NCBI GenBank assembly: GCA_004353515.1
Contig: SMNZ01000003.1
Location: 186,001 to 250,000 of the forward strand
Length of the DNA: 64,000 nucleotides
Source of the DNA: Alteromonadaceae bacterium M269
Lineage (GTDB): Bacteria > Pseudomonadota > Gammaproteobacteria > Enterobacterales > Alteromonadaceae
Direction of reading: 5' to 3'
Position numbers and translations under genes: made by a program
Part shown: positions 17,299 to 26,657 of the stretch, piece by piece
Layout: the number at the start of each line of letters is the position of its first letter
Position numbering within the stretch: the first letter of the stretch is position 1
Notes under the pieces: model-generated
What the model was told of the DNA's origin: nothing
Seen by the model: the letters and a program-made list of their open reading frames with translations, nothing else
Database searches by the model: none

Positions 17299-20200
17299 AT
17301 GAAAACCATGATTCTCAAGGTCAGATGTCGTTTGATGTTTATGTGCTTGATTCTGTTGTCTATGACGGTGCAAGCAGGGCAAGAGAATATTCGGTTTCAG
17401 CGAATTGCACTGGAACAGGGACTTTCTCAAGAGACAGTAATATCAGCCTATCAAGATAAAGAAGGCTTTATGTGGTTTGGTACGCAAGAGGGCCTTAACC
17501 GGTTCGATGGCTACCATTTTAAAGTCTTTACACACAGCGCACGTCAGCCTCACTCGTTAGCTTCTGACTGGGTTTATACCATCAACGAAGCCCCAAACGG
17601 AGATCTGTGGGTTGGAACCTTAAACGGCATTAGTGTTTTCGATAAATCCACCGAACGTTTTACTCATCATACTCATGACGCCAATAACCCTAATACTATC
17701 AGTGACAATGTTGTTCGCGTTATCTTCAAAGATTCGCAAGGTATCCTCTGGATTGGGACAGATAAAGGGCTTGATCGATTTAATGAGGAAACAAATGACT
17801 TTACTCGCTATGAGTTGGGGGTAGATAGGGATGTTAACAGTATCCGAGTGAATGCAATTGTTGAGGATATTGCAGGATTTCTATGGGTAGGTACTGGAAA
17901 AGGAGGTTTGTACCGATTTGATACATCTAAGGAATCTTTAGCACTTGTCCCGTCGAAGCTAGCTGAGTTAACTGGGTTTGAGAATACGAGAGTCCGCTCT
18001 TTGTTAATCGATGCGCAACAGAGGTTATGGGTCGGAACCTATGAGGAAGGTGTTTCTGTCATTGAGTTAGGAAGCCAGCCGAGTAACGACAAAACATACG
18101 GTATTTGGCAACCCAGTGAATTCAACGATACGGTTGTTAACCACATATACGAAGACAACAATAAAGCTATTTGGTTAGCGACACAAAATGGTTTGTATCA
18201 GTGGCGTCCAGAGAACGAAGCATTTGATTTAATTCAGCATGAAATAGACAACATCTACAGTTTGTCGACCAACAGAGTGAACTATCTCTATCAAGATCGC
18301 GGCGGCGTGTTTTGGGTTGCTACTTTTAGTGGGTTGAATAAATGGAATACAGCGACCGCTAAATTTGATCATATTCGCGTGAATACAAACAAGTCGCAAA
18401 GCTTATCTAACAGTAACACCAATACCTTCTTTGATGCTGGCAATAACAGCATGTGGATTGCTACTTGGGAAGGTCTCAATCTGCTCGATACTGAAACAGG
18501 TAATATCGACTACTTCTTGCATGATGAGAACAACGAAAACAGCATCCGAAGCAATAAAGTCATGACACTTTTTGCGAGAAGTTCAGATGAATTATTTGTT
18601 GGTTATTTAGATCGGGGATTAAGTTATCTAGATCGTAAAACAGGCCAATATACGCATTATCAGGCAGATGCTAAAAGCGCTGACGCACTGAGTGCTAACG
18701 GGGTTACATCTATCGAACCCGGTCATAGTGGTAAGTTATGGATAAGTACTTATGGTGGTGGTCTTAATTTGTTTGACCCAAGCTTGGGTTCTTTTAAACG
18801 ATATATGCGAGATGAAAACGATCCAAGATCGATAAGTAGTAATAGAATTCTCTCGATGGAAAAAGATTCAAGTGGCTTGTTGTGGTTGGGAACCTGGGAT
18901 GCTGGATTAAGTATTTTTAATCCTACCACTGAAGCTGCGATGACCATAGCTCATGATTCTAGTGATCCTGACAGTTTGGGAAGCAATGTTATCTATGCAG
19001 TGTATGAAGACCGTGGAGGAAATATTTGGCTGGGAACTCAGGGTTCTGGGCTTAATAAATTAAGTGCTGAGAATAGAATTAAGGGTGTGTACAAGTTTGA
19101 AAAAATTACACGCTATGAAGGACTACCTAGTAATACGGTTTACGGCATTGTTGAAGATGAACAAGGTAAGTTGTGGCTCAGTACCAATAGAGGGGTTAGT
19201 AAGTTTAACCCTAGTGATAACAGCCTACTAAACTATGATAGTTCTCATGGACTTCAAGGCAATGAGTTTAACGTAGGTGCTTATTACAGAGCGCCAAACG
19301 GCAAAGTCTATTTTGGTGGAACTAACGGCGCTACCGCTTTCTTCCCGGAAGACATTTCACCCAACTCTCATGTTCCTCCTGTTGTATTAACGAAATTTCA
19401 GAAATTACACGAAGTGATTACGTTGGACTCGTCGGAGTCTCAAAATAGCCGTATTCATATCTCGTACAAGGACTATTTAATTGCGTTTGAATTTGCGGGA
19501 TTGGACTTCGCCTCACCCAGCAATAATTTGTATTTATATAAGCTTGAAGGCTTCGATTCTGATTGGATTAAAGCTGACGATATTAGACGCGCGACCTACA
19601 CCAACTTGCCAGCGGGCAATTATGTTTTTCGGGTTAAAGCATCGAATAATGATGGTGTCTGGAATGAGCAAGGGGCTGCTATTGCGCTTACTGTTGCGCC
19701 AGCTCCTTGGGCTTCCTGGTGGGCATATTTAATTTATTTTGCGACTGCAATTTTAGCTATTTATTGGCTTTATCGTTCCTACTTGAACAAGTTGGAAAAA
19801 GAGGCCAAATACCGTAACGAGCTGGAGCAAGAAGTTAAGAGTCGTACTGTAGAACTTAGACGAGTCAACGAGCAACTTCTGAGTGCAAGTTTGACTGATC
19901 AATTAACGGGACTTAACAACAGACGCTACTTGAATAGTGTTGTTGAACAACAGTGTTCGGCGATTTTAAGAGCCTTCGATGTTCAATTGAGCAAGCGTAA
20001 TGTCAATGCAGAAAATGGACCTAGATTATTCTTCCTCATGTTTGATTTAGATGGGTTTAAACCTATCAATGATACCTATGGGCATGATGCAGGGGACAGA
20101 GTGATATGTCAGGTTGGAGATTTGCTCAAATCGGTATGCCGTGGTTCAGATACTGTTATTCGCTGGGGCGGTGATGAATTCCTTGTGATGGGGCGAGCCG

Positions 20201-20601
20201 ATGATGTTCAGCAGATTGAAACTCTTGTAGAGCGTTTACGTTCAAAAGTCTCTTCATATGGCTTTGATATTGGCTTGAAGCAAAAAATGCATTTATCCTG
20301 CTCCATCGGTTTTAGTATGTACCCTTTCTCTCATCATCATCCTGATGCATTAAGCTGGGAACAGGTGCACCTACTTGCAGATAAAGCGCTATATTTATCT
20401 AAGGAGTCGGGGAAAAACCAATGGACTGGCTTGGTGCAAACGGTTGAAATGCCGCCGGCAAGCGTCATGAATACCTTTACGCAAAACATCGACAACATGA
20501 TGGAACAAGGTTATGTGCGTGTCCGCAAAACACCACAAGAGAAGAAAAGCGATAATGTTACGGATATTTCGCAACAATTAAACGCAAAGGGTGTGCAGTA
20601 G
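17299..20601 (+). CDS. Periplasmic beta-propeller sensor with Y_Y_Y domain and diguanylate cyclase
   Basis: A membrane sensor that makes c-di-GMP in response to an external ligand. The signal peptide ends near VQAGQ. Residues about 30-720 carry many two-component-propeller repeats (pattern G-x-x-W-x-G-T-x-x-G-L-x-x-F). A Y_Y_Y domain (YLYKLEGFDSDWI...RRATYTNLPAGNYVFRVKASNNDGVW) comes next, then one membrane helix (WWAYLIYFATAILAIYWLY), a coiled coil and a GGDEF domain. The catalytic motif is RWGGDEF with I-site RGSD five residues before, so activity and feedback control are expected. Start ATG 17299 is preferred because it gives a better signal peptide; 17266 is in frame but abuts the terminator. 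Confidence 0.93.
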   Translation: MKTMILKVRCRLMFMCLILLSMTVQAGQENIRFQRIALEQGLSQETVISAYQDKEGFMWFGTQEGLNRFDGYHFKVFTHSARQPHSLASDWVYTINEAPNGDLWVGTLNGISVFDKSTERFTHHTHDANNPNTISDNVVRVIFKDSQGILWIGTDKGLDRFNEETNDFTRYELGVDRDVNSIRVNAIVEDIAGFLWVGTGKGGLYRFDTSKESLALVPSKLAELTGFENTRVRSLLIDAQQRLWVGTYEEGVSVIELGSQPSNDKTYGIWQPSEFNDTVVNHIYEDNNKAIWLATQNGLYQWRPENEAFDLIQHEIDNIYSLSTNRVNYLYQDRGGVFWVATFSGLNKWNTATAKFDHIRVNTNKSQSLSNSNTNTFFDAGNNSMWIATWEGLNLLDTETGNIDYFLHDENNENSIRSNKVMTLFARSSDELFVGYLDRGLSYLDRKTGQYTHYQADAKSADALSANGVTSIEPGHSGKLWISTYGGGLNLFDPSLGSFKRYMRDENDPRSISSNRILSMEKDSSGLLWLGTWDAGLSIFNPTTEAAMTIAHDSSDPDSLGSNVIYAVYEDRGGNIWLGTQGSGLNKLSAENRIKGVYKFEKITRYEGLPSNTVYGIVEDEQGKLWLSTNRGVSKFNPSDNSLLNYDSSHGLQGNEFNVGAYYRAPNGKVYFGGTNGATAFFPEDISPNSHVPPVVLTKFQKLHEVITLDSSESQNSRIHISYKDYLIAFEFAGLDFASPSNNLYLYKLEGFDSDWIKADDIRRATYTNLPAGNYVFRVKASNNDGVWNEQGAAIALTVAPAPWASWWAYLIYFATAILAIYWLYRSYLNKLEKEAKYRNELEQEVKSRTVELRRVNEQLLSASLTDQLTGLNNRRYLNSVVEQQCSAILRAFDVQLSKRNVNAENGPRLFFLMFDLDGFKPINDTYGHDAGDRVICQVGDLLKSVCRGSDTVIRWGGDEFLVMGRADDVQQIETLVERLRSKVSSYGFDIGLKQKMHLSCSIGFSMYPFSHHHPDALSWEQVHLLADKALYLSKESGKNQWTGLVQTVEMPPASVMNTFTQNIDNMMEQGYVRVRKTPQEKKSDNVTDISQQLNAKGVQ

Positions 20602-20617
20602 TGTGAGGCAACCTCAA

Positions 20618-22378
20618 ATGAACTCTCCAGTGTCTTTCTTGATTTGTACGAACGACAATGTGATATATGCTGATGTCGAGCAACGATTAGTGAGAGCTAT
20701 CCCCGGTGCGAAAATTGACAGAGCGAGTGACGGTGCTGATGCAAACCGGTTTTTAAACGAGCATTACCCCTCAGTTATCTACATATCTCAGTCATTCGAC
20801 GAAGGTGGGTTTGAGTTTTGTACCTTAGTGAGGCGCAAAAGAGGCTACGCTGAACAGCCTGTCATTATGTTGTTAGAGCGTATCACCGAACAAGCAATAG
20901 AGCGTGTAACGCAATGCGGGGCATCGGACTTCGATTGCCGAGCATCTGGCTTCCAATCCCTGGCTTTTAGAACCAAGCAACTATTAAAGCAATCTCAGTC
21001 TCGCGACAATAAAGCGAAACCTAAAGAGACGACTGAGAACCTGCATATTGATACCTTAACCGGTTTACTCAATCGGCAGCACTTTCATATGAGTTTTGAG
21101 CAAAGCTTGAATGAAGCGTTGGAAGCAAAGCGGCTGAGTGCGGTTTTGTTGATTGATATTGATGATTTTAAACGCATTAACAGTTCATTTGATTATCAAA
21201 CGGGTGATTACCTGCTGCGGCTGGTAGCGAGACGCTTGTCTTCCGTTGTGAGAGGGAATGATATCTTGATGAGAGAGTCGTCTTATTCTCAAACAAAGAA
21301 AACCCTGGCTCGGTTCGGTGGTGATGAATTCACCTTATTTGCAGACGGCATTGAGGCTGAAGGGGATGTGACAGCGATTGTAGAACGTTGTTTGAAATCA
21401 ATATCTTCACCCATTGTATTGGACGGTCATGAGGTAACACTTAAAGCCAGTATAGGAATAGCGCTAGTTCAGAAGGACGGTGAAGATGTTAGCACTTTGC
21501 TACGGAACGCCGAGAGAGCTATGTATGAAGCAAAACGGACGCTAGATAACAGCTATGCGTTTTACGATTCGGAAATGGCTTCAGCTGCACAGACTCGATT
21601 CTTAATGGAAAGTGAGCTGCGAAAAGCGATTGAAAATGACCAACTCTCTATCAATTTTCAACCTTTTGTTTCTCTAAACGATGGTTTTATTTCAAGCATG
21701 GAAGTTTTGTGTCGCTGGAATCATCCTGAGATGGGCACAATTACTCCGGATCAATTCATTCCACTGGCGGAAGAAACTGGTTTGATCATTAGTTTGGGTA
21801 ATTGGGTTTTCAAAGAAAGTTGTAGGCAGATTGCTGAGTGGTTGGAACAAGGAACAATAGTAAATCGCGTAGCAATTAACATTTCGAGTATGCAGTTTAA
21901 TCATTCCAACTTTGTCTCTCATCTTGAAGATATTTTGATAGAAACTAATGTCAGCGCATCTCATATTGAGTTGGAATTGACTGAAAGTATCGTGATGCGG
22001 GATATCGATGAAAATATCTCCAAACTAAAAGCCTTGAAATCTCTTGGTTTTACTATCGCTATTGATGATTTTGGTACCGGATACAGTTCATTGTCATATC
22101 TCAAAAAACTTCCGATTAACACATTAAAAATTGATCGCTCCTTTGTTTCAAATATTGCTGAGAAAGCAACGGATATGGCCATTATCGAAGCCATTTTAGC
22201 GTTAGCTGAAAAGCTTGGTTTGTCAGTGGTAGCTGAAGGAATCGAAACGGCTGAACAGTTGGCCTTCTTCAAAGATAGGCATTGCCAGTGGCTACAGGGT
22301 TATTTATTTAGTCCCGCTAAACCAGCCAATGTGATGACTGATATGTTAGGAACCTATAACCCACTTTTAGCTGAATAA
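20618..22378 (+). CDS. GGDEF-EAL bifunctional c-di-GMP protein with degenerate receiver domain
   Basis: A 586-residue protein. Residues about 1-125 look like a receiver fold without the conserved phosphoacceptor context. The GGDEF domain has RFGGDEF intact, but the I-site RGND is 18 residues before it, where five is usual, indicating a 13-residue insertion. The EAL domain has EVL in place of EAL (MEVLCRWNHP) but keeps NISSMQF, ELELTES, DDFGTGYSSL and AEGIET, so phosphodiesterase activity is plausible. ATG 20618 is chosen for the GTGAGG site about ten bases upstream. It lies 16 bases after the propeller cyclase stop codon, so the two are probably an operon. Confidence 0.92.
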   Translation: MNSPVSFLICTNDNVIYADVEQRLVRAIPGAKIDRASDGADANRFLNEHYPSVIYISQSFDEGGFEFCTLVRRKRGYAEQPVIMLLERITEQAIERVTQCGASDFDCRASGFQSLAFRTKQLLKQSQSRDNKAKPKETTENLHIDTLTGLLNRQHFHMSFEQSLNEALEAKRLSAVLLIDIDDFKRINSSFDYQTGDYLLRLVARRLSSVVRGNDILMRESSYSQTKKTLARFGGDEFTLFADGIEAEGDVTAIVERCLKSISSPIVLDGHEVTLKASIGIALVQKDGEDVSTLLRNAERAMYEAKRTLDNSYAFYDSEMASAAQTRFLMESELRKAIENDQLSINFQPFVSLNDGFISSMEVLCRWNHPEMGTITPDQFIPLAEETGLIISLGNWVFKESCRQIAEWLEQGTIVNRVAINISSMQFNHSNFVSHLEDILIETNVSASHIELELTESIVMRDIDENISKLKALKSLGFTIAIDDFGTGYSSLSYLKKLPINTLKIDRSFVSNIAEKATDMAIIEAILALAEKLGLSVVAEGIETAEQLAFFKDRHCQWLQGYLFSPAKPANVMTDMLGTYNPLLAE

Positions 22379-22395
22379 TTTAGTGCTTTTTAGCC

Positions 22396-25300
22396 TTAGT
22401 GCGCCGAGGTGACTTCAAGCTCTCTTTTCAGTTTATAGAAGGTTGGTTCACTAACTCCCAGGATATTGGCCGCGTCGGACATACTAGAGACAGGGGATTG
22501 AAGTACAACGCCCAGTGTTAGAAGCTTTAAATCTGCAATGCCTTGATTTAATACAGCTTGGCCATGAGCGAAAGGTTTGAGAGCTTCAATGAGTTCGGGC
22601 CAACTCTCTGGTCTTTTGGGAGAATCAACTTCACGCTGTTTGTTGAGTTTCTCAACCCGCCTTCTTGCGGTACTGAGTGATATATTTAATCTCGCTGCGG
22701 TATTGCGCATGTTTTTATTTGTCGCTACATAAGTTTGCAACACAAACTCATCTTCTACCCAGAGACCAAACGGGACATTAAAAAATGTAGAGTCGTTATT
22801 AGTTTGTGTTAATGCGTAGCCAATAACAGATTTCAGTTTCGTTGAGCATTCAGTGTAGTTCAGGCGAATGTTTTCATTAGGTTTAACTGGCTTTTCGTTT
22901 TGGTGCTGAATGTCTGTTGGCACAAAGCCTTTTTCACTGTTGAGATTTCTTGTTGCGTTCACTATGGATGAGACGCTGAGCTCTTTTTCTATAGAAGGTG
23001 TTTCATCTGTAAAACAAACGAGGGTATCTTCGATATTAAGCAATGGCCACGCAATTTCCACGCCTTCACAAAGTAACGTAGCTTGCATTAAGCGGTTTTC
23101 CAACTCGCGAATGTTTCCTGGCCAAGTGTACTGCTGCATTCTGTATAGTGCTTCGCTGGAAAGCCTTTTACGTTGCACTGAGAACTGTTCTGCAAACTTA
23201 TTCAGGAAGTGACTGGATAGCAGAGGAATGTCTTCAATACGATCTCTTAGTGGTGGATTGTGGAGTGTGAGAACATTCAGTCGATAATACAAATCCTTCC
23301 TGAAGGTTCCCTTATCAACCTCTTGCTCTAAATCTCTGTTGGTTACAGCGACTATTTTCACATCAACATCGATGAGCTTGGTTCCACCGACTGGAGTAAA
23401 GTGCTTTTCCTGAACAAAACGCAGTAATTTCGATTGCATCTGAATCGGCAGTTCACCGATCTCATCTAACACCAAAACGCCACCATCAGCGTCGAGAATT
23501 TTGCCACTGGATGAGTTTTGTGCGCCGGTAAAGGCTCCCTTAACATAACCGAATAACTCGGATTCAATTAAGGTCTCCGGAATGGAGCCGCAATCAACAA
23601 TGATGAGAGGCTGATCATTTCTATTACCTAATTGGTGTAGAGCATGAAGCAGTCGTTCTTTGCCTGTACCACTTTCTCCTGTGATTAAGATGGTTGTATC
23701 AGTCACTGCAGCCCTTTGCGCTTGTTTCATTAAGCTGCGCATAGCTGAAGATTGATAGACTAAACTACTGTTTTGTAGCCCTTCTTTGAGTTGGACTAAC
23801 TCGCTTTGCAGTTTCTCGTTTTGTGAGGTTAACTTTCGGTTGAGTTGTTCTTCTAACTGGCTACGACGTAGTGCTTTCCCAATTTGTTTTGTTAAGCCTG
23901 AAAGCAAGGTTTTGGTATCAAAAGTGACATCGAAACTCGCCGCATGGCCAACGATAAAAAAGCAATCATTAGACTCGCTTGTTTCAAGTGGAAGTACCAG
24001 TAAAAGAGAGTCACCAACATACTTTTCTAATGGCTTGTTTTTTTCCAGAACTCTTGCTTGCAACTGCTTTAGACTGATAATTAGCTTTTCATTAGGTGAT
24101 TGAATGGGTGTTGCTTGGTCTAGCTCATCGATGACAAACTGGTGCTCAGGATTATCGATACCTTCGCCACTCAATAAGCCTGCATGTTGGAATTCGAATG
24201 TTTGCGCCAACCTGTGTATTGCGCTTTGAAGTAATGCTAAGAAATCGTGCTTGTCGGCAATAATGGTCGATATATCCCAAAGCAAAAGCATATTGCGATA
24301 GTCAGTGACGGTATCTGCTGTAAAGATACCTCCTGAATACTGAAAAGTTGGCTGGTGTAGGCTGAGGTCTTCGTTTTGCCAAACAATAATAGAAGGCTGA
24401 GCTTCTTGTTGTGCCACTTTGAGAGCTTGATCGGCCAAATTAATTAACGACACCGCACGCTCAAAGTCTGTTTTATATGTTTCGTCGTGATGTATTAGTG
24501 CTGCACCAATATCAAAATGCAGATTAATAGCGCCGTCCAGATATTGTTTCTTCTGCAAAATATTCTGTAGTTTCGAAGCTAAGCTAGCGACATTCAGTTG
24601 TTCGTTAACGGGAAATGCAACTCCGAATAATGCACCTCCAAAACGACTGAGAATATCGTCTTCTCGTGTGATGGATTTCAGCTCACCAGCTATTTCTCGG
24701 ATGATTTTATCCCCGTGATCATGCCCAAATTTCTTATTGATCTTCTGAAAATCAATACAGTGGATCATGATTAAGCCGACAGAGTGATGCTTGCCAAGAA
24801 GTGCAATTCTATTTTGAAGTATGGTCCTGGAACATAGCTGTGTTAACGGATCGGATTGCAGAGAAATATAGTTGTCTATTAGTTTAATCTGAAGGCTGGC
24901 TGATTTGAGTAATTGGCAAAATAAAGGCAGTTGAGGTGAATTATCAGCTTCAAATAAGCTGCCTTCGACTAAACCATCAAGCCAAGCAGGTTTTTGTTTA
25001 CCAAAGCTGATATTAATCCAATACCAGATATCATTGTCATAAGTCTCTATAGGGGCGCGTCTTGATTGTTCTGGAGAAGAGAGTGTTTGTTTCTCTACCG
25101 CATTATTGGGTAAAGGGTTTTCGAGCAACTTAAAAGAGAGGTGACAATCGCCATGTGCATAAACAAGCATGGTGTTACATGGCGAGCGTTGGTGCTTCAA
25201 CTTTTCAATTTCAAGTACTTCTTGTGAAGAAAACGACGGTAATGCAAAAGCTTGATTACCTAATGTGATTTGCCCAATTGATGGGTGAACCTCAGGGTGA

Positions 25301-25431
25301 AATACGCTCACAGCTTCGGCTTCGGTAAATTGCCGAATACTCTCTATATGCTGTAGGAAAACATCTCTGGTGTTCAATCTGAGCACTCTTTTTTTGTAAA
25401 TTAATATTTCATATTCTATGTGCTTATGCAA
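22396..25431 (-). CDS. Sigma-54-dependent activator with N-terminal degenerate GGDEF domain
   Basis: A 1011-residue transcription activator with unusual architecture. Residues about 190-340 form a GGDEF fold (DPLTQLCSRTILQNRIALL...HCIDFQKINKKFGHDHGDKIIREIA) whose active motif is degraded to RFGGALF, so it is likely a nucleotide-binding sensor. A GAF-like segment follows (about 370-530). The AAA+ domain has Walker A GESGTGKE, the sigma-54 contact GAFTGA, and Walker B VLVLDEIGELP. Two helix-turn-helix segments end the protein (NMRNTAARLNISLSTARRRVEKL, and MSDAANILGVSEPTFYKLKREL). No ATG exists near the start; TTG 25431, or the nearby GTG or TTG codons, must be used. It converges on the GGDEF-EAL gene. 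Confidence 0.88.
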   Translation of the reverse strand: MHKHIEYEILIYKKRVLRLNTRDVFLQHIESIRQFTEAEAVSVFHPEVHPSIGQITLGNQAFALPSFSSQEVLEIEKLKHQRSPCNTMLVYAHGDCHLSFKLLENPLPNNAVEKQTLSSPEQSRRAPIETYDNDIWYWINISFGKQKPAWLDGLVEGSLFEADNSPQLPLFCQLLKSASLQIKLIDNYISLQSDPLTQLCSRTILQNRIALLGKHHSVGLIMIHCIDFQKINKKFGHDHGDKIIREIAGELKSITREDDILSRFGGALFGVAFPVNEQLNVASLASKLQNILQKKQYLDGAINLHFDIGAALIHHDETYKTDFERAVSLINLADQALKVAQQEAQPSIIVWQNEDLSLHQPTFQYSGGIFTADTVTDYRNMLLLWDISTIIADKHDFLALLQSAIHRLAQTFEFQHAGLLSGEGIDNPEHQFVIDELDQATPIQSPNEKLIISLKQLQARVLEKNKPLEKYVGDSLLLVLPLETSESNDCFFIVGHAASFDVTFDTKTLLSGLTKQIGKALRRSQLEEQLNRKLTSQNEKLQSELVQLKEGLQNSSLVYQSSAMRSLMKQAQRAAVTDTTILITGESGTGKERLLHALHQLGNRNDQPLIIVDCGSIPETLIESELFGYVKGAFTGAQNSSSGKILDADGGVLVLDEIGELPIQMQSKLLRFVQEKHFTPVGGTKLIDVDVKIVAVTNRDLEQEVDKGTFRKDLYYRLNVLTLHNPPLRDRIEDIPLLSSHFLNKFAEQFSVQRKRLSSEALYRMQQYTWPGNIRELENRLMQATLLCEGVEIAWPLLNIEDTLVCFTDETPSIEKELSVSSIVNATRNLNSEKGFVPTDIQHQNEKPVKPNENIRLNYTECSTKLKSVIGYALTQTNNDSTFFNVPFGLWVEDEFVLQTYVATNKNMRNTAARLNISLSTARRRVEKLNKQREVDSPKRPESWPELIEALKPFAHGQAVLNQGIADLKLLTLGVVLQSPVSSMSDAANILGVSEPTFYKLKRELEVTSAH

Positions 25432-25507
25432 TATGCCAATATGATACGCAGATTGTGGCTCTCAGCTTTGAAGCTAGAGTCTAGGAAGATAGGAAAGTAT
25501 AAAAATT

Positions 25508-26587
25508 ATGAGAAGAAGTTTAAGAAGAGCGTTGTTTGTCATTATGTCTAGCGCTCTTGTGGGTGGTGTTGCACAAGCTAATGATAATGCTAGTGGCAAA
25601 GGAGAAATGCTTGCGGACGCCAAGCAATACCTAGCTAAAATTGCGGGTGACAAAGGTATCGGGCCGAGGGAGGCTGCTACCGCTTCTGAAACCGAGACCG
25701 CAAACTATATTTATGATGTGCTCTTGAGTTTTGGTTATCAGGTCGAAAGGCAAGAGTTTACGGTTAGTTTTAAGAAAGGTGCTGAGAAAAAGACCTCTCA
25801 GAACATCATTGCATACAAGCCTGGGCGCTCGGGAAAGTCTCTAGTACTTGGTGCACACTATGACTCTATTAATGCCAAGGCAGGTAGTCATGGGGTTATT
25901 GATAATGGTGCTAGTGTCGCCGTGATGCTCTCACTGGCTAAACATTTGTCGACTCAGCCAAAATCGGAAGATGGCATTGTTTTCATTGCATTTGGTGCAG
26001 AAGAAGTAGGGCTGAGAGGTTCCAGACATTTTGTTAATAAGCTAACAACTGAAGAACAGCAAAGTTTTGTTGGCATGATCAATATGGATACCATAGTTGG
26101 TGGAGATAAGCTCTATATTCACAGCGCTCATAACAAACCCTATAACTGCCAAGGTGTGCCTAATAACTACCGCTTTGACACCAGTTTAAGAGATGAATTG
26201 TTAAAGGTTTCAAAAGAAGTCTTTGGAGATGATGGATATCAACTTCACCCTGACTATGCAGGTTATCCAGCAGGGGAAACGGGTAATTGGTCAGATCATG
26301 CACCTTTCGCTTGTGCGGGTATGCCGGTTGCATATCTTGAAGCAACGAATTTTTCTATCGTGGGTAAAGATGGAAATGACGGTTACTCTCAGTCAATACA
26401 TCCCAAGCTTTGGAGTTGTATCAATGAAGAAAAGCTCAGTGCCTGCGACGCTAAGTCTGAGAAAAAGTGGGGTCAGATTTGGCACACGGGAGCTGACCAG
26501 CTTAACTTCTTGAATGGACTGTTTCCTGAAAGGATTAATCAACAGATGGATAAAAGCTTACAGCTACTATCAGCGTATTTTGAGTAG
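25508..26587 (+). CDS. Secreted M28-family zinc aminopeptidase
   Basis: A 359-residue exported protein. The signal peptide runs RRALFVIMSSALVGGVAQA. The M28 zinc ligands are visible in order: LGAHYDSI (His), IDNGAS (Asp), AFGAEEVGLRGS (catalytic Glu and ligand Glu), INMDTIVGG (Asp) and SDHAPFACAG (His). Such enzymes release N-terminal residues from extracellular peptides, matching the subtilase encoded 8 kb upstream in a possible peptide-scavenging role (inference). It is divergent from the sigma-54 activator gene with a 76-base shared spacer. A bidirectional terminator follows. Confidence 0.92.
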   Translation: MRRSLRRALFVIMSSALVGGVAQANDNASGKGEMLADAKQYLAKIAGDKGIGPREAATASETETANYIYDVLLSFGYQVERQEFTVSFKKGAEKKTSQNIIAYKPGRSGKSLVLGAHYDSINAKAGSHGVIDNGASVAVMLSLAKHLSTQPKSEDGIVFIAFGAEEVGLRGSRHFVNKLTTEEQQSFVGMINMDTIVGGDKLYIHSAHNKPYNCQGVPNNYRFDTSLRDELLKVSKEVFGDDGYQLHPDYAGYPAGETGNWSDHAPFACAGMPVAYLEATNFSIVGKDGNDGYSQSIHPKLWSCINEEKLSACDAKSEKKWGQIWHTGADQLNFLNGLFPERINQQMDKSLQLLSAYFE

Positions 26588-26612
26588 TGACAACTGCGGG
26601 CTTACTGAAATA

Positions 26613-26639
26613 AAAAAGGGCTCATGACGAGCCCTTTTT
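26613..26639. terminator. Bidirectional terminator between the M28 peptidase and putA
   Basis: An 11-bp perfect stem (aaaaagggctc with gagcccttttt) and a five-base loop, with A-tract on one side and T-tract on the other. It serves the two convergent genes. Confidence 0.92.
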
Positions 26640-26657
26640 CTTTGGATTAATAAATAA

